Shown: positions 24,533-33,002, counted from the first letter of the stretch. The stretch is DNA of 39,171 bases from Streptomyces himastatinicus ATCC 53653 (GCF_000158915.1 NZ_GG657754.1:9131504-9170674), one strand, 5' to 3'. The notes: a model not told the origin generated them from the sequence alone. A program made the numbers and translations.

Positions 24533-24575
24533 TTTCCCCTACAGTGTTGGAGTGTCTCCAACACTGTAGGGGAAA
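24533..24575. promoter_or_regulatory. TetR operator: 20-bp perfect inverted repeat between exporter and regulator
   Basis: TTTCCCCTACAGTGTTGGAG (24533-24552) and its exact reverse complement (24556-24575) flank a 3-base spacer, 43 bp in all. Each arm holds the ACAGTGT/ACACTGT core typical of TetR half-sites, so two dimers could bind. The left arm contains the exporter's Shine-Dalgarno sequence and the right arm lies at the expected -35 region of the regulator gene, so one site could silence both directions. Confidence 0.8.
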
Positions 24576-24600
24576 CGGTGGCGGGATAGGCTGCGGCCTC

Positions 24601-25335
24601 GTGAGCGCGAAGCAGCCGAAGAGCGGGAACAAGGGAAAGAAGACGCCGGAGGACGCACCGGGAGCGGTGTGGTTCCGCGCGGAGAAGACCTCCCGCACCG
24701 GGCCCCAGCTGTCGCACGAACGCATCGTCGCCACCGCCGTCGAGCTGCTGGATCGCGACGGTGTGCAGAAACTGAGCATGCGTCGGCTCGCTGAGCGGCT
24801 CGGTGCCCACGCGACCAGCCTCTACTGGCACGTGGCCACCAAGGACGACCTGCTCGATCTGGCCCTCGACGCGGTCTTCGCCGAACTCGACCTCCCCGGC
24901 GAGCACAGCGCCGCCTGGCAGGACGACATCGAGGCGTTCATGACCGGGCTGCGGTCCGTCCTGCTGCGCCACCCCTGGGCCGCCGCCCTGGCGGGCTCCC
25001 GCCCCCTCATGGGCCCGAGCGCCCTGCGGGCCTCGGAGTTCACGTACACCGCGCTCACCACCGGCGGCTTCGAAGGGGTGCACCTGTCGTCCGCCGCCGC
25101 CACCCTCACCCACTATGTGCTCGGCTCCGCCTCCTCCGAAGCGGTGTGGCGCGAACGCTCCGACGAGGCGGCCACCCGCTCGGCCGTGGACGCCCACCTC
25201 CGCGCCCGCATCGACGAATACCCCACCCTCGCGGGCCACTTCCCGCTCCTCGACGAGGACGACTGGGACGCCCACTTCCACCGCGGCATGCGCCTCCTGC
25301 TGGCCGGCCTCGCCTCATCCGAGGCCCGTGGCTAA
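24601..25335 (+). CDS. TetR/AcrR-family transcriptional regulator
   Basis: A 244-residue repressor. After a basic leader of about 35 residues, the helix-turn-helix reads 'LSHERIVATAVELLDRDGVQKLSMRRLAERLGAHATSLYWHVATKDDLLDLALD' (about 38-92). The C-terminal domain, with 'PWAAALAGSRPLMGPSALRASEFTYTALTTGGF' and 'LTHYVLGSASSEAVW', is of the tetracycline-repressor C type. The GTG at 24601 has no good ribosome site; GATAGGC about 10 bases upstream could be a -10 element of a leaderless transcript. It faces the truncated MFS exporter across a perfect palindrome, the classic efflux repressor arrangement, yet its target is broken. Confidence 0.88.
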   Translation: MSAKQPKSGNKGKKTPEDAPGAVWFRAEKTSRTGPQLSHERIVATAVELLDRDGVQKLSMRRLAERLGAHATSLYWHVATKDDLLDLALDAVFAELDLPGEHSAAWQDDIEAFMTGLRSVLLRHPWAAALAGSRPLMGPSALRASEFTYTALTTGGFEGVHLSSAAATLTHYVLGSASSEAVWRERSDEAATRSAVDAHLRARIDEYPTLAGHFPLLDEDDWDAHFHRGMRLLLAGLASSEARG

Positions 25336-25359
25336 GGGGCGTTCGGGCCGTCGCGGGGG

Positions 25360-26022
25360 TCATCCGCCCGGTGACACGAAGCCGGATTCGTACGCGGCGA
25401 TGACCGCCTGGGTGCGGTCCCGCGCCCCGAGCTTCGCCAGCACGGAACTCACATGCGACTTGACGGTCTCGGTGCCCACCACCAGACGCGCCGCGATCTC
25501 CGCGTTCGACAGTCCGCGGGCCACCAGCCGCAGCACGTCCCCCTCCCGCTCGGTCAGCGCGGCACGCTCCAGGGCCGCCCGGCCCTCGGCGCTGCCGTCG
25601 TTCTCACCGTACGAGGCGGCCAACTGCCGCACCGCCGCCGGGAACAGCAGCGAGTCGCCCTCGGCCACCAGCCGCACGGCGTGCACGATCTCCGCCGGGC
25701 GCGCCCGCTTCAGCAGGAACCCATCGGCGCCCGCGCGCAGCGCCCCGTACACGTACTCGTCGTTCTCGAAGGTCGTCACCACGATGATCTTCGGCGGGTC
25801 CGGCACCGTGCGCAGGACGGTACGGGTGGCCTCGATGCCGTCCATCAGGGGCATCCGTACGTCCATGGCGACGACGTCCGGCCGCAGCCGCCGCACCAGG
25901 GGGATCACGGCGGCGCCGTCGGCCGCCTCGCCCACCACCTCGATGTCCGGTTGCGCCTCCAGCACGGCGCGCAGGCCCGCCCTCACCAGAGGCTCGTCGT
26001 CGACCAGGAGAACGGTGAGCAT
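25360..26022 (-). CDS. NarL/LuxR-family response regulator
   Basis: A 220-residue protein with an N-terminal receiver ('VLLVDDEPLVRAGLRAVLEAQPDIEVVGEAADG', phospho-acceptor Asp in 'DVVAMDVRMPLMDGIEAT', Thr in 'IIVVTTFENDEYVYGALRAGADGFLLKRA' and Lys) and a C-terminal LuxR helix-turn-helix ('LTEREGDVLRLVARGLSNAEIAARLVVGTETVKSHVSSVLAKLGARDRTQAV'). All phosphorylation residues are present. It follows its kinase with a 36-base gap. Its targets are probably the divergent ABC exporter genes, perhaps through the palindromes at 27307-27348. Confidence 0.92.
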   Translation of the reverse strand: MLTVLLVDDEPLVRAGLRAVLEAQPDIEVVGEAADGAAVIPLVRRLRPDVVAMDVRMPLMDGIEATRTVLRTVPDPPKIIVVTTFENDEYVYGALRAGADGFLLKRARPAEIVHAVRLVAEGDSLLFPAAVRQLAASYGENDGSAEGRAALERAALTEREGDVLRLVARGLSNAEIAARLVVGTETVKSHVSSVLAKLGARDRTQAVIAAYESGFVSPGG

Positions 26023-26058
26023 CCGCCCAGCATAGGCGGTGACTTGATCACCGCAGCA

Positions 26059-27273
26059 TCATCGCAGCGGCAGATCGACGTGGACCAGCCACTGACCGCC
26101 GTCCGGCTCCGTACGCGCCTTCCCGCCGAGCAGCGCCGCGCGCTCACGGATCCCGCGCAGCCCGCTGCCACCGCCCGTGACGGCCAACGCCGCCGCCGCG
26201 GACAGGGGGTTGCGCACCTCCAGCCGCAGCCACGCCTCGTCCACGGCGATGCGGACGCGGACGGGGACGGGGCCCGCGTGCCGCAGCACATTGGTCAGCG
26301 CCTCCTGGAGGATCCGGTAGCCCTCGCGGGACACCGGGCCCGGCACCCGCTCCAGCGGGCCGGTCACCTCGGCGTCGACGCACGCACCCGAGGACCGGGC
26401 GGAGTCCAGCAGCCGGCCCGCGTCGCCGAGCGCCGGACGGGCGCCGGGCGGCCGCGCCGTCTCCCGCAAGACCATCAGAACGCGTTCCAGATCCTCCAGC
26501 GCGGCCCGCCCCGACTCCTCGATGGTCTCCAGCGCCCGATCGGTGAATTTCGGGTCACCGGCCGTCCGGGCGGCGCCCGCCTGCACCACGGCCAGGGTGA
26601 GGGCGTGGCCGAGGGAGTCGTGCAACTCCCGTGCGATGCGGTTGCGTTCCAGTAGCCGTTCGGTACGTTCCTCCAACTCCGCCAGCCGTTCCCTGGGCGA
26701 CGGGCCGAGCAGCCGCCGGGCGGCCTCCGCCATGAGGGCGCCCGCCCCGGCGGCCAGGGCGACCAGCACCAGCAGGGGAACCGGTATCAGCAGTGCGTAC
26801 GCCCAGCCCGTACCGGATACCTGCAACGGCGCGTCGCCCACGGCGGGCTCCCCGACGGCCGCCCCGGCGAGCGACAGGGACAGGGCCATCAACTGCCCCG
26901 TCACCAGCGCGTCGGCGAGCCCGACCTCCAGGCGCAGCACCAGCCAGGCGCCCGTCCTGACCCGGTCGCTCCACGAAGCGGACGGAGCGGCCGAGACCCC
27001 CGGATCCTCCTCACCGGGTACGCGCGCCTGCGGCCCGGGGAACAGCATCAACCGCGCCTGGAGCCCCTCCGCCCGGCGCGTCTCGGGCACCACGGCCGCC
27101 GCCAGGACCAGGGGGACCGGCAGCACCGCGATCAGTGCCCAGTCGGCCGGTGACGGACGGGTCAGCCCCGGATAGATCATGGCGCAGACGAACGGCACGA
27201 TCGACCCCACCAGCAGATGGAGCCAGCGGGTGTAGGTGACCGCACGCGTCAGCGGCAGCAGGAGGCGCGGCAT
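26059..27273 (-). CDS. Sensor histidine kinase (HisKA_3/HATPase_c)
   Basis: A 404-residue membrane kinase. Two N-terminal helices ('LHLLVGSIVPFVCAMIYPGL', 'ALIAVLPVPLVLAAAVV') and two or three more around residues 130-215 form the sensor, with little extracellular domain. The phosphorylated His is in 'RNRIARELHDSLGHALTLAVVQAGAA', and the ATP-binding domain has 'REGYRILQEALTNVLRHAG' (N box) and 'GGGSGLRGIRERAALLGG' (G box). This is the NarX/DesK-type class that pairs with the downstream LuxR-type regulator. The ATG at 27273 begins MPRLLLPLTRAV; no strong ribosome site is evident. Intramembrane-sensing kinases beside ABC exporters often respond to envelope-active compounds. Confidence 0.9.
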   Translation of the reverse strand: MPRLLLPLTRAVTYTRWLHLLVGSIVPFVCAMIYPGLTRPSPADWALIAVLPVPLVLAAAVVPETRRAEGLQARLMLFPGPQARVPGEEDPGVSAAPSASWSDRVRTGAWLVLRLEVGLADALVTGQLMALSLSLAGAAVGEPAVGDAPLQVSGTGWAYALLIPVPLLVLVALAAGAGALMAEAARRLLGPSPRERLAELEERTERLLERNRIARELHDSLGHALTLAVVQAGAARTAGDPKFTDRALETIEESGRAALEDLERVLMVLRETARPPGARPALGDAGRLLDSARSSGACVDAEVTGPLERVPGPVSREGYRILQEALTNVLRHAGPVPVRVRIAVDEAWLRLEVRNPLSAAAALAVTGGGSGLRGIRERAALLGGKARTEPDGGQWLVHVDLPLR

Positions 27274-27306
27274 GCGGTCATCGTGGCAGAGCGGGCGGGG
27301 CCGCGG

Positions 27307-27348
27307 CTCCCCCGCGCGGGGGAGACGGCATCCTCCGGCGGGGGATGC
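27307..27348. promoter_or_regulatory. Two adjacent palindromes between the two-component system and ABC exporter
   Basis: CTCCCCCGCGCGGGGGAG (27307-27324) is a perfect 18-bp palindrome. GCATCCTCC-GGC-GGGGGATGC (27328-27348) has 9-base arms with one G-T mismatch. They lie midway between the divergent kinase gene and exporter ATPase gene, a good position for response regulator binding and cross-regulation. Confidence 0.5.
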
Positions 27349-27380
27349 TCGGCCCCGGCCGCCCGGCCAGGCTTGACGCC

Positions 27381-28315
27381 ATGACCACCATCGACGTGCA
27401 CGACCTGACGAAGGAATACGGCAGCACCCGGGCCCGTCGACCGGCTCACGCTGAGCGTCGAACCGGGCCGGGTCACCGGGGTTCCTCGGCCCCAACGCGC
27501 CGAAAAGTCAGCAACATGCGCTCATCCTCGGCCTCGACCGCCCCACCTCCGGCACCGCCACCATCGGCGGCCGCCCGTACGCGACCCTGCGCGAACCCCT
27601 GCGCACGGCCGGGGCGCTGCTCGACGCCCAGGCGGCCCACGGCTCCCGGACCGCCCGCGACCATCTGCGCTGCCTCGCCGTCAGCAACCGCCTGCCGGAC
27701 CGCCGCGCGGACGAGGTGCTGGAGGAGACCGGCCTCGCCACCGTGGCGGGCCGCCGCATCAAAACCTTCTCGCTGGGCATGCGCCAGCGCCTCGGCATCG
27801 CCACCGCACTCCTCGGCGACCCGCCGGTGCTCCTGCTGGACGAGCCCGCCAACGGACTCGATCCGGAAGGCATCGTCTGGATCCGCCAGTTGCTGCGCCG
27901 ACTCGCCGAGGAGGGGCGCACGATCCTGGTCTCCAGCCACCTGATGAACGAGACCGCCACCTACGCCGACCACCTCGTCGTCCTCGCCCGGGGCCGACTC
28001 CTCGCCGACGTCTCCATGCCCGACTTCATCGAGCAGCACAGCCAGGCGCGGGTACGGGTGCGCGCGGGCGACCCCGCCCGGCTGCGGGCCACGCTGCTGG
28101 GCGACGGCTACACCGTCCTGGGCGATGAGGACGGCGGATGGGTGGTCGAGGGCGCCAGGGCCGAGCAGGTCGGGGCCGTCGCCGCCCGCGAGGGCATCCC
28201 CGTCCTCGAACTGGCCGATGAGCGCGCCTCGTTGGAGCAGGCCTACCTCGCCCTCACCGCGGACGAGGCGGAGTTCGCCGCCGCCACCGCCGCCCCCACC
28301 ACCCCGACCACCTGA
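27381..28315 (+). pseudogene. ABC exporter ATP-binding protein, N-terminal region disrupted
   Basis: The start MTTIDVHDLTKEYGSTRA is normal, but between about 27437 and 27520 several indels break the frame. Fragments of 'VDRLTLSVEPGRVTG', 'LGPN' and 'LILGLDRPTSGTATIGGRPYATLREPLRTAGALLDAQAAHGSRTARDHL' appear in different frames, and the Walker A GAGKST is unreadable (GCGCCGAAAAGTC, from about 27496). From about 27520 the frame is good: 'KTFSLGMRQRLGIATALLGDPPVLLLDEPANGLDPEGIVWIRQLLRRLAEEGRTILVSSHLM' (signature, Walker B, switch His). The C-terminal domain matches bacitracin/BcrA-type exporters of about 310 residues. As printed it cannot hydrolyse ATP. Because several changes cluster, real decay is possible here, not just one sequencing slip. 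Confidence 0.75.
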
Positions 28316-28330
28316 ACAGGAGGCCCGACC

Positions 28331-29067
28331 ATGTCCGTCACAGCGGTGCTGCACTCCGAGTGGCTCAAGATCAGATCCATCCGGGCGAGCTTCGGCTCCC
28401 TCATCGCGGTCTTCGCCGCCACGCTCGCCATCACCGTGCTGGTCTACGCCACCGTCGGCAAGGCAGAGCTGGACGACAGCAAGGACCACGTCTTCGACGC
28501 CTTCTACGGGATCAACTTCGCGCAGATCGCCGCCATCTCCTTCGGCGCAACCGCCGTCTCCTCCGAGTACGCGAACGGCGCCCTGCGGATCTCCCTGTCG
28601 GCCGTGCCGCTCCGGGGCCTGTTCTACGCGGCCAAGACGGCGGCCGTGGCCGGTGCCGGTCTCGCCGTGGGGCTCGCCACCGCCTTCGCCTCCTTCTTCG
28701 CGGGCCAGGCGTTCCTGGGCGAGGGCGCCATCGGCCTCGGCGAACCGGGAGCGCTGCGGGCCTGCGTCGGCGCGGGGATCTACCTCGCGCTGATGGCCCT
28801 GTTCGCCGCGGGGCTCACCTTCCTGCTGCGCAGCGCCACCGCGGTGCTGAGCCTGCTCATCCCGTTCATCCTGATCGTGGGCTTCGTGGTCGGGGGACAT
28901 CGCCGGGAGCGCCCGCCGACTATCTGCCGGACCGCGCCGGACAACAAGTGCTGCACCAGGTCCCGGAGGGGAGCGTCGGCCCTTGGGCGGGCCTCGCGGT
29001 GACGGCGCTGTGGGCGGCGGCCGCGCTCCTGGCCGGTTGGCAGGCCGTGCGCCGACGCGATGCCTGA
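28331..29067 (+). pseudogene. ABC-2-type exporter permease, frameshifted near its end
   Basis: It starts MSVTAVLHSEWLKIRSIRAS, the usual opening of BcrB-like permeases ('HSEWxKxRSxR'), with five or six helices through 'LTFLLRSATAVLSLLIPFILIVGFVVG'. At the five-G run near 28893-28898 the frame slips; the expected tail 'ADYLPDRAGQQVLHQVPEGSVGPWAGLAVTALWAAAALLAGWQAVRRRDA' ends at 29067 in another frame, with a second extra C near 28910. Restored length is about 244 residues. AGGAGG precedes the ATG, 15 bases after the ATPase stop. As printed, the last helix is lost. Confidence 0.75.
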
Positions 29068-29208
29068 ACGTCACGTATGAGGCGCGCTTTTCACTCCAAA
29101 GAGAATCCATGACGGGTGAATTCTCCCGACCGCTCTCGGTAATCTTTCATGCGCTTCGGAAAATATTCGAGGCGCGGCGGACTGTCGGCACTGGAGGGTG
29201 GGGACCGC

Positions 29209-29742
29209 ATGGGCGCACTACTGGACCAGAAATATGAAAAGCTGTTCGCCTTGCTGGACGCTAATGGCGACGGTGTGATCGCCGAGGACGACTTCGAACT
29301 GATGGGTGGCCGCGTGCTGGCCGCCGTCGGCGAGGAGCGCGCGGCGGCCAAGGGCAAGGAATACGCCGACGCGTTGATGACGTACTGGCGGGCCCTGCGC
29401 GAGACCGCCGACGCCGATGGCGACGGGCGGATCGACAAGGGTGAGTTCCGTCAGGCCCTGCACCAGGTCAGCGACCACTTCGACATGCTGATCGGCCCGC
29501 TCTACCGGGCGGGCTTCCACCTCGCCGACCGGGATGACGACGGCCTGGTCGGCCGGGAGGACTTCGTCGCGGTCATCTCCGCGGTCGGGGTCCCCGAGGC
29601 GGAGGCCGGGGCGGCCTTCGACCGGCTGGCCGAGGAGGGCGGCCAGCTGACGAAGGACCAGCTGATGACCGCCGCGGCGCAGTTCTACCGCGACGAGGAC
29701 CCGGCCAACACGGCGAGCCATCTGCTCTTCGGCGCCCTGTGA
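29209..29742 (+). CDS. EF-hand calcium-binding protein (calerythrin-like)
   Basis: A 177-residue soluble protein with three canonical EF loops: 'DANGDGVIAEDDF' (about residue 18), 'DADGDGRIDKGEF' (about 67) and 'DRDDDGLVGREDF' (about 107). A fourth helix-loop-helix ('LAEEGGQLTKDQL') has lost its calcium ligands. Four hands with one degenerate is the calerythrin/sarcoplasmic-type pattern of actinomycetes. The frame is open upstream to 29149, but GGAGGGTGGGG suits the ATG at 29209. The 140 bases before it are unusually AT-rich for this window and probably hold the promoter. It is 34 bases upstream of an acyl-CoA oxidase and may be co-transcribed; it probably buffers or senses Ca2+. Confidence 0.9.
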   Translation: MGALLDQKYEKLFALLDANGDGVIAEDDFELMGGRVLAAVGEERAAAKGKEYADALMTYWRALRETADADGDGRIDKGEFRQALHQVSDHFDMLIGPLYRAGFHLADRDDDGLVGREDFVAVISAVGVPEAEAGAAFDRLAEEGGQLTKDQLMTAAAQFYRDEDPANTASHLLFGAL

Positions 29743-29776
29743 ACTGAGTCCGCGGCGGGCGGGGGAGAGGGCGGAG

Positions 29777-31591
29777 ATGGGCACTGCCGTCATGGCGGGC
29801 CGGGCACGGGTGTCGCTGCTGACCGAGGTGCTCTTCGACGGGCGATTCGACGATCTGCACAGGCCCTGGACGGAGAAACTCCGTCGGGACATTTTCCGAT
29901 ACCGCGATGGATTGTCGCTGTCGGAGCGTTCCGCGCTCGCTTATGAGCGTTTGCGCGCCGTCAATGAAGGAATCGAATCCGTCGAGGAGTTCGTCACGGC
30001 GACGGACCGGCTGGTGTCACTGCACGAATGGCTGGGAATGGTCGACGGATCGCTGACCACTCTGGCGACCATTCACTACAACCTGTTCCTCGGCAGCCTC
30101 CTCCGCCTCGACCCCCGCCGCGCCGTGGACCTCGCACCGTTCACCCGGCTGTGGCGGTTCGGCACGGTGCTGATCACCGAACTCGGCTACGGGAACAACG
30201 CCGCCGAGCTGGAGACCACCGCGGTCCACCAGCCCGAGGCCGACACCTTCGTCCTCCACACCCCGTCGGCCGGGGCCCAGAAGTTCATGCCCAACACCGG
30301 TGCCGCCGGGGGCCGCAAGAGCGGACTGGTCGCGGCCCGGCTGATCGTCCGCGGCCAGGACTGCGGCGTGTTCCTGTTCCTGGTGCCGCTGCGCGACGAG
30401 CGGGGGCCGCTGCCCGGCATCCGGATACGGCCCCTCTCGGAGACCCCCGGTTCGTCGGTCGACCACGCCATCACCTCGTTCGACCACGTCGTGCTGGAGC
30501 GTACGGCGCTGCTGGCCGGTGACCACGCGGACCTGACCGCCGAGGGTGCCTTCCGCAGCGCGATCGGCAGCCGGCGCGGCCGGTTCCTGCGGTCCATCCA
30601 GCGCGTCACCACGGGCAAGCTCTGCCTGGCCGCGGCGGCGCTGAGCGGAGCCCGGGCGGCACTCACTATCGCCGTGCGCTACGCCCACCGGCGGCACACC
30701 TTCGCCCCGGCGAGCCGGACCGGTGTCCCGCTCTTCGCCTACCGCTGCAACCAGACCAGACTGCTCGGCGCGGCGGCCCACGCCTACGCGGCGACCTTCC
30801 TGCTGCGCGAGGCCACCCGCCACTGCACCGGGCGGGACGACCCCGAATCGGCCGAGGCGGAGGTCCTCGTCGCGGCGGCGAAGGGCTGGATCACCTGGCA
30901 GGCCAGGGACATCGCGATCGAGTGCCGCGAACGCTGCGGCGCCCAGGGGCTGTTGTCGGCCAACCGCATCGTCGACCTGCTCACGCCGATCGAGTCCACC
31001 ATCACCGCCGAAGGGGACAACCTCGTCATCTGGACGAAGGCCGCCGCCGACATGCTGACCGGGCGCGGCTACAGCCCGCCCCCGGCCCCCGCCGCCCGGT
31101 CCGGCCCGCCGACCGACCGCGCCCGGCTGCTCGACCTGCTCGTGCGGCACGAGCTGTCCTGCCTCCAGCAGGCCCGCAATCGGCTCGGCCGGGCCGGCGA
31201 CGGCGCGCTGGACCGCTGGAACCAGGCGGTGAACCCGGCCCTGGACCTGGTCGACGCGTACGCCACCCGGCGCGCCGCCGAGGCGTTCCTGACCGCTGTC
31301 GACCGCGTCGCCGACGATGCCACGCGCGGCCTGCTGGAGCAGGTGTTCCGCCTGTTCGCCCTGCAACGCCTCGCGCCCCACGCGGGCCCGCTGCTGGCGG
31401 ACGGGCACCTCACCGCCGACACGGTCCGCGACCTCGCCCCCGCCGTCGACCGCGTCGCCGCCGCACTGGCGCCCCACGCACCGGCCCTCGTGGAGGCGTT
31501 CGCCATCCCGGACGACATCCTCCAGGCGCCCATCGCCACCGACGGTTACGCCGCCGCCTACGACGACCCGGCCGGGCCCTGGCAGCCATGA
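29777..31591 (+). CDS. Acyl-CoA oxidase family flavoprotein
   Basis: A 604-residue FAD protein of the acyl-CoA oxidase fold. Visible are 'LITELGYGNNAAELETTAVHQPEADTFVLHTPS' (matching the TELGHGSN..ETTA motif), 'AQKFMPNTG', 'FLFLVPLRDERGPLPGIRI', 'YAHRRHTFAP' and 'ECRERCGAQGLLSANRIVDLLTPIESTITAEGDNLVIWTKAA' (CGGxG and EGDN region), followed by the C-terminal helical domain. Such enzymes form trans-2-enoyl-CoA and H2O2, or related dehydrogenations in secondary metabolism. GGAGAGGGCGGAG precedes the ATG. The stop overlaps the ATG of a P450 (ATGA), indicating a shared task such as desaturation plus hydroxylation of an acyl chain. The substrate is unknown. Confidence 0.85.
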   Translation: MGTAVMAGRARVSLLTEVLFDGRFDDLHRPWTEKLRRDIFRYRDGLSLSERSALAYERLRAVNEGIESVEEFVTATDRLVSLHEWLGMVDGSLTTLATIHYNLFLGSLLRLDPRRAVDLAPFTRLWRFGTVLITELGYGNNAAELETTAVHQPEADTFVLHTPSAGAQKFMPNTGAAGGRKSGLVAARLIVRGQDCGVFLFLVPLRDERGPLPGIRIRPLSETPGSSVDHAITSFDHVVLERTALLAGDHADLTAEGAFRSAIGSRRGRFLRSIQRVTTGKLCLAAAALSGARAALTIAVRYAHRRHTFAPASRTGVPLFAYRCNQTRLLGAAAHAYAATFLLREATRHCTGRDDPESAEAEVLVAAAKGWITWQARDIAIECRERCGAQGLLSANRIVDLLTPIESTITAEGDNLVIWTKAAADMLTGRGYSPPPAPAARSGPPTDRARLLDLLVRHELSCLQQARNRLGRAGDGALDRWNQAVNPALDLVDAYATRRAAEAFLTAVDRVADDATRGLLEQVFRLFALQRLAPHAGPLLADGHLTADTVRDLAPAVDRVAAALAPHAPALVEAFAIPDDILQAPIATDGYAAAYDDPAGPWQP

Positions 31592-32958
31592 GCGACGCGT
31601 TCACCCGGGAACCGCCCTGGGACCCCCGGCGCTTCCCACCGGCCTCCCCGGCGCCACGGCCCGTGCAGACGGCGCGGATGCTCCGCGACCCCCAGGGCTA
31701 CGCGCGCTCCCTGCGCCGCCGGTTCGGGCCGGTCTTCTCGCTCCGCACCTACCCCTACCGCGGTGCCCTCGTCTGTGCGGCCGACGCCGCGGCCAACCGG
31801 GCGGTGCTGACCGACCACGAGCGGTTCACCGGCGGTGACGGCGCCGCCCTGCTGGCGCCCGCGGTCGGCGCCCGATCGCTGATCTGCACGCCACCGCCCC
31901 TGCATCTGAGCCACCGCAAGCTTCTGCTGCCGCCCTTCCACGGGGAGCGGATCGCCTGCTGGGCGCAGCGGGTGCGGGAGCTCGTGTACACCGGCCTGCC
32001 CGAACTGCTGGGCAGGGACGGCGTTCCCGTGCGGCCGTGGGCGCAGCGGCTGACGCTCGACGTCATCCTGAGAGTCGTCTTCGGCCTGACGGACCCGGCC
32101 CGCGTCGCCACCTTCCGCATCGCGCTGAACGCGTTCGTCGACACGGGCAACCTCGCCGTGCTGTTCCTTCCGGGGCCGCTGCGGCGCGATCTCGGTCCGC
32201 TCTCGCCGGGCGGCCGCTTCCTCCGGCTCCGCGCGGCCGTGCGGGCCCTGACCCGCGAGGAGATCGCCGCGCGCCGGGCCGCGCCCGACCGAGCCCACCG
32301 CGACGACGTGCTGTCCATGCTGCTGGACGCCCGCGACGAACACGGCGCCGGGCTGGACGACGCACAGCTGGTGGACGAGTTGACCGGCCTCGTCCTGGCC
32401 GGTTACGAGACCACGGCGACCACGATCGCCTGGACCCTGCATCTACTCGCCCACCATCCCGCCGCCCGCGACGACCTGGTCGCCGACCTCGACGCGGGCT
32501 CGGACCGGCTGCTCAAGGCGACCGTCAAGGAGTCCGCCCGGCTGCGCCCCGCCGTCTACAACGCGATGCGCACCGCGGCACACGACACGGAGCTGGGCGG
32601 CCACCCGGTGCCCCGGCACGCGTTCGTCGCGGCGCTGTTCCCGCTCACCCACCTCGACCCCGAGCTATGGCCGGACCCCGACGCCTTCCGGCCCGGGCGC
32701 CATCTGGGCCCGGACCCGGTGCCCTACGCGCTGACGCCGTTCGGCGGCGGCCTGCGGCGCTGCATAGGGGTGCCGCTGGCCCAGCTGGAGATCGAGACCG
32801 TCCTGCGCGAGATCCTCGCGACCGCTGTCCCCGAACCGTCCGGCCCCCTGGAGCCGGCCCGGCTCCTCGCGGTGACGATCGTCCCCGCCCGGGGCGGACG
32901 CATCCGGCTCCGCCCGCGCCGGGCGCACCGCCCCGCCTCACGCATCTGGAACTTATAG
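31588..32958 (+). CDS. Cytochrome P450 coupled to acyl-CoA oxidase
   Basis: A 456-residue P450, longer than the first one in the window and closer to the fatty-acid/terpene hydroxylase type. The I-helix reads 'GLVLAGYETTATTIAWTLHLL', ExxR is 'KESARLRP', the PERF-like block 'WPDPDAFRPGRHL', and the heme loop 'LTPFGGGLRRCIGVPLAQLEI' holds the ligand Cys. It starts within the acyl-CoA oxidase stop codon, so translation is coupled. The last sense codon (32953-32955) is TTA, followed by TAG, implying bldA-dependent completion in Streptomyces. No redox partner is encoded nearby. Hydroxylation of the oxidase's product or substrate is inferred. Confidence 0.9.
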   Translation: MSDAFTREPPWDPRRFPPASPAPRPVQTARMLRDPQGYARSLRRRFGPVFSLRTYPYRGALVCAADAAANRAVLTDHERFTGGDGAALLAPAVGARSLICTPPPLHLSHRKLLLPPFHGERIACWAQRVRELVYTGLPELLGRDGVPVRPWAQRLTLDVILRVVFGLTDPARVATFRIALNAFVDTGNLAVLFLPGPLRRDLGPLSPGGRFLRLRAAVRALTREEIAARRAAPDRAHRDDVLSMLLDARDEHGAGLDDAQLVDELTGLVLAGYETTATTIAWTLHLLAHHPAARDDLVADLDAGSDRLLKATVKESARLRPAVYNAMRTAAHDTELGGHPVPRHAFVAALFPLTHLDPELWPDPDAFRPGRHLGPDPVPYALTPFGGGLRRCIGVPLAQLEIETVLREILATAVPEPSGPLEPARLLAVTIVPARGGRIRLRPRRAHRPASRIWNL

Positions 32959-33002
32959 ACTTTTCCCGGAAGCCGTTCCGAACCCCATCGGGGTGAGCAC
33001 GG

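Noticed and set aside
24533..24575. The large palindrome as a transcription terminator
   Set aside because: It lies between divergent 5' ends, has no T tract and holds TetR-type half-sites, so an operator fits better.
20570..33000. Two P450 genes and an acyl-CoA oxidase as part of a classical biosynthetic gene cluster
   Set aside because: No polyketide synthase, NRPS, terpene synthase or other core enzyme is visible in the window, so a biosynthetic cluster cannot be claimed.
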